From: Unio delphinus
Taxonomy: Eukaryota; Mollusca; Bivalvia; Unionida; Unionidae
Direction: 5' to 3'
Assembly: GCA_029339505.1 (NCBI GenBank)
Contig: JAQISU010000025.1
Span: 4,005,501 to 4,069,500, forward strand
Length of the DNA: 64,000 bases
The notes beneath the pieces were generated by a model, which did no database searches, was not told where the DNA came from, and saw only the letters and a program-made list of their open reading frames with translations. The position numbers and the translations under genes were made by a program. Shown here piece after piece: positions 22,239-37,048 of this stretch (its first letter is position 1; each line of letters opens with the position of its first letter).

Positions 22239-22847
22239 AACAGGTTGGTGTAAATAAAATATTCTTTTTAGTCTATTGAGCTCATGTAACAGCGATCAAG
22301 CTCGTTATCAACCATTTTGTCATAATGAGGTTCTGTACTTAACTCAGACCAGACTGTGATATTTGTAGCTCGATACATATTAGTCTTTGCCTAATGTATT
22401 TATAGTTCCAGTTTGTAGAGGTCCTCGTGGACTGACTAATAGATTGGGATGGCATGCTCCCAGTATTATATCAAGACCCACGCTGGCTCCTTTCTGTTAG
22501 AACGTAAGGTAGTGATAGATATATGTAAATTTCCGAGACTTCAGTCGGCAATGCTGACATTTAAATTACTGAATACATAAGGTGAAAGTTAAAAAAAAAT
22601 TAATGCCATTTAATTAAAAGACAGATATATATTGCTCAAGTTAAATTGAGTATTTTAAAACCTTTCACTCTTCTTTCACTCGACCAAGTGATGGCCTAGT
22701 TCATCATTTGATTTAGTGTGATGACCTTTCTATTGTCCTATGTTCCTACTCGTCTGTGGTATGGATTTCCATTGACTGGTACTCCAGTTCCCACCCAGTT
22801 CATTAACTTCTGCTTCTGTTCTCTCCTTTTCTTGTCTCCCATAGATT
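19141..22847. other. Host intergenic DNA
   Basis: No supported gene. Short frames at 19864-20067 and 20220-20432 (plus) have protein-like composition (for example TSCSTCSTTIPLALVQPRNV) but no start context or neighbours. A (TC)n tract lies at 22194-22237. Confidence 0.45.
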
Positions 22848-23060
22848 CGGGACCACGTTTACTAGTATTTCTCTCTGCCTCCTACAGTTCACCTGGTCCC
22901 GAAAGGTTTCCTGTATGTACACACAAGGACATTAGCGTATTCCTGTAACTATCGTGTTCGTGCACATCGAAATACTAATACTTTCATATATGGTGTACAC
23001 GGTAGCAACTGCTTATCATGTATATATCAATATATTTCATCACATCGGTATATATAGATT
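22848..23060 (+). repeat. Diverged direct repeat, unit 1
   Basis: Shares GGACCACGTTTACTAG, ACACACAAGGACATTA and TTCGTGCACATCGAAAT with 23910-24110. The two units flank the LINE 3' fragment at 23430-23905. Confidence 0.65.
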
Positions 23061-23429
23061 CTCAATTTTATTATACAGAACAATATCACATAATGAGACG
23101 CATTTCTGTACATTAGCCTTCTACAATGTGTACACATATATAAACATATCCATGCGATGATATATCCATACATAGTATATACAAATAGTCAGATATCCCT
23201 ATTAACTAATGTTGCACACTGCAACCATTATCCAAAGTTATAATTCAATTCAACATTTACATTAAGTCAAGGGAGGTTTACGTCCCCCACTTTATGTCTT
23301 CCTTTGAAGCCAATACCTGCAATTCAACACTTACCTGTGTAACATGTTATGGCCATGTTATACACATGGGTCTTGACACCTTATTGTTCGCGAGGCTGAC
23401 ATCGTAACATATATGACGCAGAATTTTAA

Positions 23430-23905
23430 ATAATAATGATAATAATAATAATAATAATAATGAGGACTTTGTATAGCACCTAATCTTTAGAAGCTCTAAG
23501 GCTTTACAAGATCTATAATGTTATGAATACATTACAGAAAAACAAAGAACAAAAAACATGAAATTGGAAAACATAAAAACATGCTGAAAACATATAAGAT
23601 ACAAAACATAATTAGGTCTCTAAGATATTTTTGCAGTCGAAAAAGGTGAGTTTTAAGAGCACTCTTAAAAGGGACCATTGTGTCTAATTTCAATGGGCAA
23701 TTCGTTCCACATCGCCAGAAACTGGTATGCAAAAGAACGTTGTCCATATGACTTCGTTTTCATAGCAGGAACAATGAGTATACGATTGACAGAAGAGGAG
23801 CGTAAGTATATTGCTGGTGTATACACATGGATGAGGCCGGATAGGTATGTTGGACTGGAGTCTGTGAGTGAAACGTAGCACAGAGAAGACATTTTGTGTT
23901 TGATT
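23430..23905 (-). mobile_element. CR1/L2-like LINE, 3' end fragment
   Basis: The minus strand encodes the C-terminal end of a LINE ORF2 (SYGQRSFAYQ, WNELPIEIRH, FKSALKTHLFRLQ), then a 3' UTR with a CTTTGTATAG-type end and an (ATT)n tail at 23430-23460. Closely related to the copies at 40245-41473 and 41474-43530. 5'-truncated. Confidence 0.8.
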
Positions 23906-23909
23906 CTGG

Positions 23910-24110
23910 ACCACGTTTACTAGGGAATTTCCCTCTGTCTCATACAGCTCATCTAATCCCTAAAAGCTTCTTGTATGAACACACAAGGACATTATTGTAT
24001 TCCAATTGCATTCGTGCACATCGAAATAATAATACTTTCTGATATGATGTACACGATATCAACGGTTACCATGCATATATCAATAGATTTCACTACATCG
24101 GTAAATATAT
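23910..24110 (+). repeat. Diverged direct repeat, unit 2
   Basis: Second unit of the repeat at 22848-23060, same orientation, with small indels. Confidence 0.65.
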
Positions 24111-24388
24111 GGTTAAGCTGCAGCTGCTTTATCTACATGTTGCAATCTTGTTATTATTCCTTGCTTACAACATGACACAGTTATTAGATGGGGATTCTGT
24201 GTGAGATATGTAGCAGGTTAAATTAAATTCATGCAGTTCATTATCAGTGATAGTTATCAATAGTAAACTGTGAATAAAATTAATGAATCTTTTGACATTT
24301 ATACATCAAATATAGAACAGATGTCTAAATCACACGCTATCCAACTTGAGGTCTTTATATTCTTATTCTTATTATCATTAATTTAATA

Positions 24389-24435
<47 letters not shown>

Positions 24436-24737
24436 CATTACATTTATTTTTTTAATTTTTATAATTAATTTAACTAATATAATTATTTTTATTATTATTA
24501 ATATTATATTTATTATTGGTGTTACTATTATTATTATTAATAATGTAATTATTATTGTTGTATTATTATTATTGTTATTACTGTTATTATTGGTATTGTT
24601 ATTTTTAGTAGTATTATTGGTGTTATTAATATTGATGATGCTATTATTATTGCATTAATATTATTATTTTTTATTATTTTCTAATATTAGTATCGATGGT
24701 GTTATTATTATTTTTTTAAATGTATTATTATTATTAT

Positions 24738-24772
<35 letters not shown>

Positions 24773-24892
24773 ATAGTAGTAGTAGTTGTTGTTGCTGTAG
24801 TAGTATACCTGCATGTTTATGTCAAGCTGCAGCGGCTTTATCTGATAAAAAAAAGTTTTACGCAATTAAGATCTGTGACACAACTTGCAATA
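24111..24892. repeat. Imperfect (ATT)n and (TAG)n microsatellite field
   Basis: From about 24385 to 24805 the sequence is a degenerate ATT/TTA trinucleotide field ending in a (TAG)n block. It may be an expanded LINE-type tail. No gene. Confidence 0.7.
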
Positions 24893-25095
24893 TGAGGGCC
24901 TCGAGTGGCCGAGTGGTTTAAAGCGCTCACCGTTACGGATCACTGTCATCTCGTCTTTGTCTGCGTGGGTTCGAATCTCAGGCTCGGCTAATGTGGGTAT
25001 GTGAGGAAGCTTGCCGGTAGCTTCTCGTGGGTTGGTGGTTCTTTCAGAGGTTTTCCTGGGATTTTCCTCCACCAATAATACTGGCCGCCATATGT
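24893..25095 (+). repeat. SINE copy with best-preserved tRNA head
   Basis: Starts GAGGGCCTCGAG. A box TGGCCGAGTGG at 24906-24916 and B box GGTTCGAATC at 24968-24977 form an internal RNA polymerase III promoter like that of class II (Ser/Leu) tRNAs. The body matches the other copies up to ACTGGCCGCCATATG. Confidence 0.85.
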
Positions 25096-25204
25096 AACTA
25101 CTCGCAATATGCATACAAAACACTACTTCAAGTTTTTCACACTTGCCGTTAACACTTCCTTTTTGTTCTGTATGGTTAATGCGTCGAATCTTCCTTGTAA
25201 TGAA

Positions 25205-25910
<706 letters not shown>

Positions 25911-25912
<2 letters not shown>

Positions 25913-27695
25913 TTAAGTTGGGATTAAGGTCAGAACAGCCCCTCATTGCAAAGACAAAGCAAACGCAGATCATGTATCATTTTATCCAGCAGTGACAATT
26001 TGTTATTTAAAACATATCAGCAGAGCATTGTCACAAACTAAAGATAAAAAGCACCAATTTTAAGCTAAATACCTTAAATTGTCATGAGGACCCTAGTATT
26101 ATTTAAATAGATTTGATTTTTTTTTTAAATTCTAAAATATGCCACCTCTGAAACTATCTGACACTATATGTTACCTTTAAAACCAGTCAAAAGGTTATCA
26201 CTAACACCTTTTGTTTCTTTAACGATTTACATGTATTCATGTATTATTGCAAAACACTAATTCAAATATCGGAGATAAAAAGGAAACAACTACTTAGATT
26301 TATTGATTTTATTACAACTTGCACTGTCATCTATCATTAAAGAAAGCATTACTACCTTGTTACTGTCAATTGCAAGCTCTACCTGTATGTTAATGTAACA
26401 TCATGATATATCATGATCGAATTATAATTTGTAACCTCAGTTCCTATCATACGTCTTCTTGTGCATGCATTTTAGACATATTATAATCCGATTCGGGATT
26501 TAATATCATAATGGAAACATTGTTTTACCAAACAAAGCCAGAACATAACTTTTCATGCTAGAAATCTGTTTCGAAGATGCTCTGGTTTGGAATTTTTATA
26601 CTTTGTTTTGCCCTCTGTTTCTGAAGACTATATATCATCAATACCACAATATAGCATATTGTATCCAAGACAAACATACAATTATTTGCTTGGTTATTGT
26701 ACCGACGTGAACGAAGTTAGCGTGCATTTAAATGAAATATTTCCTGATGGATGACTTGTCAAAGCTATCCCACTTATTTTGTTAGTATACCAAACATGAT
26801 ACAGTAGCAATGATATTATATGAAACGTAACAGTTAAATGCCTAATATATTTAGAAAACTAACACCCTTGTTTGTGATGTTTATAAATATATCCGAACAT
26901 TCCTGATTCGGAAGTTTTGTTATTATGTTATTAATGTGTATTATATTTTCTTAGACCCGTGGTACATTCGCCTTCTTTAATATCATTTGGTAGTAAAATA
27001 ATCACATATTCTGAAACGGACAAACTGTCTTCAATATCTCATTGCTTGACACAATATTTTCAAACATTCTTTATTTAGCAGATTGCAATAGTTTCCATAT
27101 GTACTCAAACTTTTTATGATGCTAGCTCATTCTAACACAACCATACTGTTTTCATCAACTGTAACATTAGGGACCAAAGCTCAGAAATAAATATGCATTT
27201 TATGTGGATATGTAGGGTGCGTTATGTGTAGCTGTAATTGAAAGTCCTGGTAAATATTAGCATATGTATGCCTCATCAGCATGTGTAATTTTAAGCCAAA
27301 CCAATGAGTGACAATGTATGCTCCGTCAGCTGTACAATAATATCATATGCAATTTTAAACAAATCAATGACAGTGGCGATATAATCAAACGTGTTTCACA
27401 TTCATATTAATACTTTTTACTATGGATTTTATCTTCCTTTAAGAACTTTACCATGCGAGGATAACACTTGAATTATATCATGCTGATTCTGCTTTGCTTG
27501 GCGCTAAGTAATAAGGGGTTAGCGTCAAGACTGGTCGGCCGGGTGTCTGGGTAATGTAACTGGGCGTTACATCATGCTACATGCTACATGTATGCGGCAT
27601 GATGCCTCAGTGCACGATATCACTATAAACTGATATGCTGCAGACATATTAGCAATATAATTGAACAATTGTTAAAGCTACGTTACAAATCCATA

Positions 27696-27737
<42 letters not shown>

Positions 27738-28787
27738 TATAATGAGTAAGACTTCAACTCCATGTTAACATATGTATCTTCGTGCATGCAACATTAACGC
27801 TCTTTTATGACTCACTTTACGTGAATCTAGCATTAAATTATAGTTGTAAAAGCTGCCATATCAACAATTTTCTCTATGAATACGCTGTCATGAAATAAAC
27901 GAGATCTTTTCCTGCAGTTAGTTAATGAGTCCATAATTCGTAATAGGATCATATTTTACACTCCGAATCCTCGTTAGAAACTTTTACCACATCGGTCGCA
28001 TTTTCAGTAAGTGTGACTCCTAAATCATGTTTCAGAATATAGGAATAATGTGGACATTGGTCTAGTAGAATCTGGACGTATAACCGACTATTAAGTTTCG
28101 TTAATTAAGAATAAGAGCTTCTGAAACTGCATTATTTGCTATTTCCTGCAACTGTGTCGGTTTTCACTCATGATTTCTTGTTCCAATATGCTGGTTCTTA
28201 GAGTAGGGTGTAACCTTAAATCTGTTCAGGTGATGTAAATGTACCAGAGTGAGGCAATGGTCAATAATAGCATAATTGCGTGATTAGCAGGATATTTAAT
28301 TAAGGTTATCACATGCTTTCTAAATGCAGGTCACTGAACACATTAGTAAGTGATTATCTTAAAAAAATTACAGAAAATCGAAAACCGTTGTTTAGAGAGT
28401 TAAAACGTCTCAAAAAGAATTTACCACAAAAAATTTACCATGCATTATCTTGGATAGTAAAACAGTCTAACATGTGTTGTTGTTTTTTTTTTTCTTTAAA
28501 CTTGGCATCGGTTTAAATGACTCAGCAGACTAAAAAACAATACCATGCCTATCAGTCCTTTGCTAGCTATCAAGGACACGAAAGAGTCAACATGGGTACA
28601 AGCCTCACAGGTCGCAGCTTTAGAGACGATGATTGGCAAACAAAGTGGTCCGTTCTGAAAACAGCATTTTACTAAATGATTATGCAATATCATAAACGTT
28701 GTGCTCTCCGAATAAGTGGACATTTCCATCCATTGCAACTATATATCTTTTATCTCTCTTACAACTTTTGTACCCTGAATAAATAGG
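25911..28787. other. Host intergenic DNA
   Basis: AT-rich sequence without a supported gene. A (CA)n tract lies at 27697-27736. Short frames near 28313 and 28496-28738 have no supporting features. Confidence 0.55.
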
Positions 28788-28995
28788 GGCTCCTAGCGCT
28801 CTCCGTTGCAGATCACTGCTATCTCAGCTCTATCTGCGTGGGTTCGAGTCTATGATTTGGTATATGTGGGAATGTAAGAAAGCTTGCCAGTAGCTTCTCG
28901 TGGATCGGTGGTTCTTTATGGGGGTTATTACTGGCCGCCATGTATAGCCTATCATGTGATGAAAAATGGCGTTAAACCCTACAACAACAACACTG
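28788..28995 (+). repeat. SINE copy, 5'-truncated
   Basis: Shares GGATCACTGC-like sequence, CTGCGTGGGTTCGAGTC, GCTTGCCAGTAGCTTCTCGT and ACTGGCCGCCATGTATAGCC, and retains the 3' end GAAAAATGGCGTTAAACC plus an ACA-rich tail. The A box is missing and there is a deletion in the TTCCTCC segment. Confidence 0.8.
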
Positions 28996-29499
28996 TATAA
29001 GAGACATTGTGCTTTACCATAACTATGTTATGCATATAGACCCAAACGATCTCACATTACATCTGAATGTTTCATCTTGCCATGTTTGAATATACTGAGC
29101 TGTGGGTTGTTTCCATATGTTATAGTAACAACGCCTTACAATATTGTAGCAGGTGTGGTATTCTCATTAGCAGCCAATACGTGGCCGAATATTTCTTTTA
29201 TTAATACGATACCCATATATCTATGTAACTCCTGTAAATGTATCTACTATATGGAAATACCAAATACTAGAGTTGAACTGAGCGAGATGAAATAGAATCA
29301 CAAATAACACTTGAGGAAAAAGGTAAAAGGAAATACAATTGCACTGAGTGAACTGTGTTCTCTAAATATCAAGTAACAATGGTATCCGGGCGACATGCAG
29401 GCATGAAATAACTAAGGAATCTTGAAAACAATTTCAAATTACAATTACGGAAGAGGGAGGTTTGTTAAAATGCGAGTACAAGAAAGTAGCACAATAAAT

Positions 29500-30735
29500 A
29501 GATATGACCAAGATACAAATCAGAAAATTTTCCCGGTACAGCGGAAGTATTGGCGGCACTGAACACATTAAACATGGAGTGTACCAAAACCTCTTTTCAA
29601 TTAACCCTGTGGGATATAAGATCTATATAACTAGACCAAAGGGAAATCAACCAATGACCCCATATGGAGACATACAGTTAGCCAGGGGCATATTTACAGT
29701 AAAAAAAAACACTCCATTACTCAGAAAAATCAAGAAAAAAACCCGGAGAATTGTGAATATATGAGATCCCGCTGGAAATACGTCTAGAAGCTGTAGTAGA
29801 ACATTTCGAGCAGAAATTTAAAATAAAACCCATATCTTACAGAATGTCAGCAATCATCTCGACGACAATTTTGAATGGGATACGAATACTTGAAATAGAG
29901 AAAGAGAAATTAAAAGATGTAAAACGATCCTATTTATTGTATGGATCTTTAGCAAAGACCTGCTACAAAGGTTGTATAAATTTAAAAAAATGTACCAGAT
30001 GTGCGTAAACTGGCCATAAACCATTTAAATGACCTTTATATAATCCATATGTGCATAAAAAACAGTAACAAAAAAACACCACGAAGAGCAGATAAAACAA
30101 CTACAACAACCAGAACAACAACAGTCAATTGAACTAACAAGTACCAAAACAATCCCCCAAAAAGAAACACTAACGTCAAAGATAACAGATATATACCTAA
30201 TGAGAACAAAAACAGCAGGTGAAAACAATATCGAATCCCTTGCAAAACAAATTGCAACAAACAGATGCAACCCAACTACAGCAAGAACAGTGAAGACATC
30301 AAAAAGCGAAAGCAACAGAAACCAATGTGGAGAGAAAACAAATAGGGCCACAAAAATATGCAATACAAAAAAAACACTAAAGGCAACTGGAACAGAACAA
30401 ACATCAAAGCTATAGTTTAGATATATGGAAACAAGTGATCCAACCAAAAACATCAAGAGCAGAGAAGAAACCAAAAATCCAAATTAACAACAACCTAAGT
30501 GAAGCCATAAGCAAACAGGGTCCCAAATAATACAAGAAAAAACCACTGAATGATAAACAAGATGCAACTGAAGTAAATCAAACATCAAACCTAACATCTG
30601 GATATATGGAAAAGGAAACATTAGACCGGAGAGAAAAGGAAATAAACAAGAGAAAAGAAAAAAGACGAAGAAAAAGAGAAGAACTGGGAATGGCGCAAGA
30701 TTACCTCTATCAAAACGAATATTTATAAATAAAAA
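29500..30735 (+). mobile_element. Degenerate LINE ORF1-like (gag-like) copy
   Basis: Plus-strand coding relic. 29504-29764 is open (GYKIYITRPKGNQPMTPYGD). It then continues with breaks through RILEIEKEKLKDVKR to a zinc-knuckle-like block near 29960-30020 (CYKGCINLKKCTRC, then TGH), arranged like ORF1 of the LINE at 10454-12560. A very Asn/Lys/Thr-rich segment follows, then a basic end (30640-30725) and an A-rich tail at about 30730. No ORF2 follows. Confidence 0.5.
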
Positions 30736-33120
30736 AAAAAAACATTTAAAAAATACATTTTAATTTTAAAAACATAAAATAAAATAAACAATTCTTGTCT
30801 TCAAACAACCGATACAACATAACAAAATAGGAATATAAACAAACATAACAACACCTATATTATACATATAACAAACACCTACTAATAAGGTTGTACCAAA
30901 GAGAAATGGGTTCTAGCAGTAGGATGTATATGCTTTTATTTTGACCAAAATCAAAGTATCACTGTGTAATCTCACATTGTGTTATAAACACCAATGCCTT
31001 TTACGTACACGAAAATTCATGTATACCTATATCATGTATATCTACTTTTGAAATGATCCGTACTAAGAGAGGTATGCATGCAATGTGTGTGCGTATTTAC
31101 ACCACTCGCCATAAAGCTCGTAATACCAGCCAAAACTTTAGTGTTCACAAAAGACTATATGAATGGCGCAGCATAGTATCAAAGGGTACGTGTTTATATT
31201 TTTAATATAACGTACAACGAAGGAAAAATTTGGGATAAATTAGTTAACATATAAATATTTTTGAACCAGTTACTTATGCGTTCATCGAGTTTGATTAAAA
31301 TTTTATTACTAAAATACAATGTGTATTTGCATAGAAAGCAAATAGAATATTTATAAAATTTTAGTCAGTTAATATGTGCAACTATTTTTGCCAATCAACG
31401 AGACCATTCACAACGATCGTGGGATGAATGAGTAAAAGTTAAAATTAGATGAATGTAGACCAATTACGGGTGGTGGTAGTGAAAAAAAATTTAAAATGGG
31501 TAATGTTAAATTCCATCATCAATATCGACAACAACAACTGACAGTTTTATGTCATGGCGGGGAATACAGACAGACTGTATATTGACATATTGATGGTGTA
31601 AACACTTTTTCATGTGTGTGTATGTGCCTATTATTTATTGCGGTAGTATGGTAACTAAGATGAACCTCGTAAATAGTTGCTGCTTTCTTTTATAATTACC
31701 GTTCTGAAGGTGACTTATAACAAAATAGCAGAGCCTGAAATATATTTGTGAACACATATCGCTTGCTGTGGCATTGAAGATTATAATTAAATGTAAGTTA
31801 AGCTTAAACTGTTTATGACTCCAATATTAAGTTAACATTGGTCCACTGCTTAATTATAACTGATACACGACATAGGTGGTTTAATCGTCCATCAAACACG
31901 ATAGTGGCGAAATAATGCCTTTCAATGTTTCTTGAAGGTATTGATCATATTCAATTCTAGATCACATACAATGCCTCCTAGTCCTTAGAGTATTGTTTGT
32001 ATAAAGGAAGACGTTTCAAAGTTTTAGATTCTGGACATCACTTTTATCAACTGTATCACAGTTTGGTACCTATATATCGTATTTTCTGTAGGTATCACCT
32101 TATCATGTCATAAATGGCGAAATACTGTCCTGTACGTGAAAGAGGATTTCGAATATATATCATAGATAACAAGTTTGTTTAAGTAAACTCATAACCATAT
32201 TACATTTGTTCTCATCTGAGATGACCACTCGTGTCAGGTCCTTCTGTTTGATTAATTGATTGTATTAACGACGCACCAGCTCTTTAGGCTATTTAGCGTC
32301 ATACAATAGGTTGTATATATAACGTGTAAAAATGTAACAAGGTTTAATATCGACAATTAATATAAAAAAACCAAAAGATAAAATCTGAACGTTATGATGG
32401 TAATAGTAAAATATCAAGCTTCCAAATCAACGGGAGATTTTAAAGGTGTATCTTAATAAAGAAAGATGAAAAAATGTCGAAAATAAGGGGCAGTAGTTAA
32501 ATTATATAAAAATGCTCCAGGTAATGGAATACAAGTTATATTTAAAATAAAGATTTACTTATTTCAGGAAATCTAAAATACAAGTGATATTTATAGTATC
32601 AAAAGGTTCCTTCTTGTCCTGCACGTTATAATACTTACCACGCGTAGGTTGCAGGTCCAAACACTCTGGCATAAGGTGATTATAAGTGAATTGTTCATTG
32701 CAAATAACTCACTCTAGTGGATCTTTGTGTAAGATTATGAATGTATATTATTATATATCAAGTTAGATAATGTTATCATACTTGTGATTATACATATTGG
32801 CAATAATTGACTCTAAAAACGTTTTGATATATTTTAGGTTGTCCTACATCATTTTATATGTCTTCCACTTGCACTTCTGGTATTATTTAAAGCAGAAAGT
32901 TTTTTAAAAAATTAAAACAAGGCGTAGTCTTATAAATGCAATTTTTTTTAGATTCATGTGATTAAGATACCGGTCAGTTGTTTGACAATATAGTATTTAA
33001 TGTTCATGAATACGTAAAGACAAACTGCTGTTTTAGCTCTCTTGTCTAATGATTTTATAACGAGACATATATATGACGTTCCACACTGTCACGTTGTAAG
33101 GATTAACTAGATTTTAACAT
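30736..33120. other. Host intergenic DNA
   Basis: AT-rich; nothing recognisable on either strand. Confidence 0.6.
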
Positions 33121-33374
33121 GTATATATGAGACCCTGAGGCTAATAATTTCACGCCCTCAGTATGTATGAAGGTCAATTTGGCAAACAAAAGTGTCAAGA
33201 CAGTTAATTGAAATGGCCATAAAATTCGTAACTCGCCGTATTTTTACATAATAATTGAGGTCACAGGTTTCACAGGTAAGTGCTGGAACTCTTTGTTCGG
33301 ATCAAAAAAACATCAAGTGGGGGGTCGTTACACCACCCTTTACAGACTGTTGGGAGGGGGCAGTGTCTGATAAT
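33121..33374 (+). repeat. Unclassified inverted repeat, arm 1
   Basis: Reverse-complement match to 48716-48974: shared AGACCCTGAGGCTAATAAT, AAGGTCAATT, GTTCGGATCAAA-like sequence and GACTGTTGGG...GGGGCAGTGTCT. Divergence is moderate. It may be a non-autonomous transposon family or an old inverted duplication. Confidence 0.7.
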
Positions 33375-36300
33375 TAATTGAATAAAGACCGACTCTGAAA
33401 TGAGCAAGACGTGGTCAACATCAGAATGGCACGTTTACATATATTATCTTGCTAACTAAAATGTAGTAGTCGCTAAGACCAGCTAGCGTGTATTAATGGA
33501 GGATAAGCTACTCCGACGTCATTCGAAATTGTCGGGAAACTAGTATAGTATGGGAATTACAACCAGCGTCAACAAAGGAAATTTTAGGGGACCAGATGAA
33601 TTTACCCCAGTGCAGTTGGCCCGAGTCTCTGGGAGACAAAGTAAAAAGGTTGCACGGAGACAGAAGTTTGACGGACTGGAGGGAGTTGGATTACCAATAC
33701 AGAAAGATCATACAGATGAGTAGCAACACAGGACAGGATGAAGATCTATCAGGACAGGATGAAGATCTATTTCACTAAGTCAGATGATGAAATAGGTCGT
33801 CATTTGGACCGGTTGAAGACGAGTGATAAGGTTTTACTTTGAATTTTATTTGAGAGATGACTGTTATTAAATATTCAATTGTTGTTTATTTGAAATTCAC
33901 ATGTTGTGTATTTATTAATATAACTGTCGGCACCGCTGACTGGGGATATGACCTTTGCATATCTCTATCACTACTTCAAGTTCTGACAATAACGGGCCAG
34001 GGTGGGTCTTCTGTAAAAATTTAAAAAATGTTGTGGAGCACCCCACCCCAACCTAAAAACAGCAAACCTCCACACGCACGATAAACCGTTAATACTGTAA
34101 TTTATTGATACTAACGGCTTGTAACACACTACACAGTCGCTTTTACTTTTAACGATATAAAGTTCTGAGTGTAGAGAGGGGAGAATATCATATTCAACTC
34201 CGTGCTGATGATGCAAAATCGCATTTCCGTGTATTCTCTTTGAAAAGGTATGCCATTCCTGTTCTTCAGTTTACAGTGCCAAAAATGTTTGTCAAAATTA
34301 TTAAGATGGGTGTTCAATTCTGTAAAACATATTCTCTTGTTTGGCTACACATGTTGTATAACCAGACAGGTCATTGTATCTGTCTTTGACGTATGCCAAG
34401 CTTTAAAGGTAACGATGAATCCGATAAAAATGTGTTTACTATTTATGTACCGACATATATAAGGTAGATACATAAATCTTTCAGTTAAACTCGAATCACG
34501 AATCTTGACATTATGCTCACCAGCGTCGTCATGTGTACGCCACGAATTTGCACAAGACACCACACCGAAGAATAATATGGTTGTTTGTGAAACGCTTTCA
34601 GAGTTTTATTTTCATTATTTCATAACATATTTATAAATTTTTGTCACAATGATAGATGATTTAAGTTTTATGACTTGTTGTCCTCTCTCTGCCGAAAGTT
34701 GAATAGCAAAATGTCATCCATTCTACAATTGATTAATTCAAGATGAAAGGTTAAATATATTAATTTCTTCAAAATACGTAATTTCACTTTCATTTGGAAG
34801 TCATTCTAGGCTGGATGTTTATTGTCATGCAGAATCCCCATGTCTTAACGAAAATGCAGCATGTTTATAATTGTTTTGCTTTATTGCGATGTGTCGAAAA
34901 GCTCGTCCGAGTAAGTGGATTTATTACAAGTGATAAGTGATTGCTCAAGAGCTACTTGTCCTTGGTTTGTATTAGATAAACTATTTCGGAACAGGTCTAA
35001 CCCAAATAATGTTACCAATCAACGATACCAAATTTAAATACCGTAGATAACGATGCAAAGGAGCTTACTAGCTACTGGTATACGCGCTCCTAACCGTTGT
35101 TATACGGGAAATGATGCCTGTTTCCACCAGTCCCGACATATATACAATAATCTTTGTTATTTGCTCCTTATATGATTCCGTTATTCGGCAATGTTTGTTT
35201 TCGTTTCTTTAGTTGTTGATTAGATTTGAATACACCACTGTGAACAATATCGGTTTGTGTTGTTTTGGAATCTAGGAATACTGGTTAACCCATGTCGAAA
35301 TGATGATGGCAGGAAACTTGATTAGTGTAATATTAACACACCATAAAGGGACACGATTTGATTAATGTCAAGTTTTACTTTTACGTTGCCTGGCATAGCG
35401 ATAATCAGATTGATATCCACTGTTTCAAAAGGTGCGCTATTGTTATTACTTTTATCTGATTCTAACAATTTCGCCTTCATCAAAATAATGATTACACAGT
35501 TACATTTCTCCCGTTGATGGTTGTAGTTATTCATCAGCTGACTACAAAATAACTGAAAGTAGTGCTGGTACAGATTTTCCAAATACGACAACAAGTCAAT
35601 CAGATGGAACACACAACTGTAGTAAATATATCAGTAACCCATCTAAAGATAACGTTATTACGCTTTGGAGGGGCATGCTTAAGATGAAGGTAATTCTTTT
35701 CTTATCCAGGTTTCATTTATAAAGCATTTAACAGTCTGTCTAAGTCTGTGAAGAGACTGAGCATGAAAATGTTGCGTACAAAATGTAAGGTATCGTTTTG
35801 ACGGGAGAAAAGTTCCAAACACACTAGACTTTTACAAATTAAACAACTATAGACTTAGAACCAATATCGGTGAATATTTATTTCATTCCGATTTAACGTG
35901 GTTTGCTTTGTCATCAGCAAATGATGATGTCGACCGTCATTTGTTATTATTATCAATCATTTCTCTCTATTGTCTTAACGTCTTTCCTTTCATTGTATAG
36001 CTGGTCATACGTTTGTAATTTGTCTTTATATACATCCGTTGAGAACAACTAAGTGGATGTAGACATATTAAGGCATGTACGTTTTGAATGCTTGATTGGC
36101 GTGACTTCGTGAAATCGTCCCATATCTGGGTCTGCGAAATTGTAGGCAAAATGTATATTATTTTCGTTCTCTGTTTAATTTTGTACATCTAAATGATCAT
36201 CTCCAAATAAAAGGTTTTCAGAAGAATGGTGCATGTAAGCCTGACACAATTTTCAGTTTTTTTTAAGCAGAGAAGAAACGGAAAAAGCAATGATATAAAA

Positions 36301-36949
36301 AGAGTTAAGGTCTATCAATGGTCTCTTCGCACAAAATATCACCAAACAATCCCTTGCGAAAATGAAGAGTGCAAACATGTGGTGAACGTAACCCTCACAA
36401 ACGTAACATACAATGACACGTTAACTCAAACAATTTCGAACGGAGGACAAAGATGTAAAAAAAGCGCAGGAAATCTTATCAGTCCCTAAAGATGCACAAT
36501 ATCCCAGATCCTTGTGGTTTCCGATTCATAATTATTAATCACTCGAAATGGCATGGGTTTCCTTTTCCTGTTCAACAACTGACGAACCTATTTTGCGTAG
36601 ATGAAGCAACAATAAAGGGGATCGGCTTTATTAATCATAGTGATGCAAAATTCATTTCACCACAAACATAGCTGATGTTATCTACATTGTTGGAACAAGT
36701 ACGATGCATCTCTGTTCAAAGTGGCTAAACATAAATGTGTCCCTTAGCAAATTCAAAGACTGGCAAATAGGAGCATGACACTTTATGATTTGCAAATCTA
36801 AAACACGGTAATTTCTTCAGCAAAATGAACTAGGCTTCGATATAATTACACCATTCATGACTTCTAGGAATAACATGATGCCATTCATATCATGTAGGAC
36901 ACGATACTAGCTTCATATTGTATAATTTATTAGTTTTCTTAAAACACCA

Positions 36950-37048
<99 letters not shown>

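Noticed and set aside
24893..24980. tRNA gene
   Set aside because: A and B boxes are present, but the sequence continues into a SINE body and the other copies share it; it is a SINE head.
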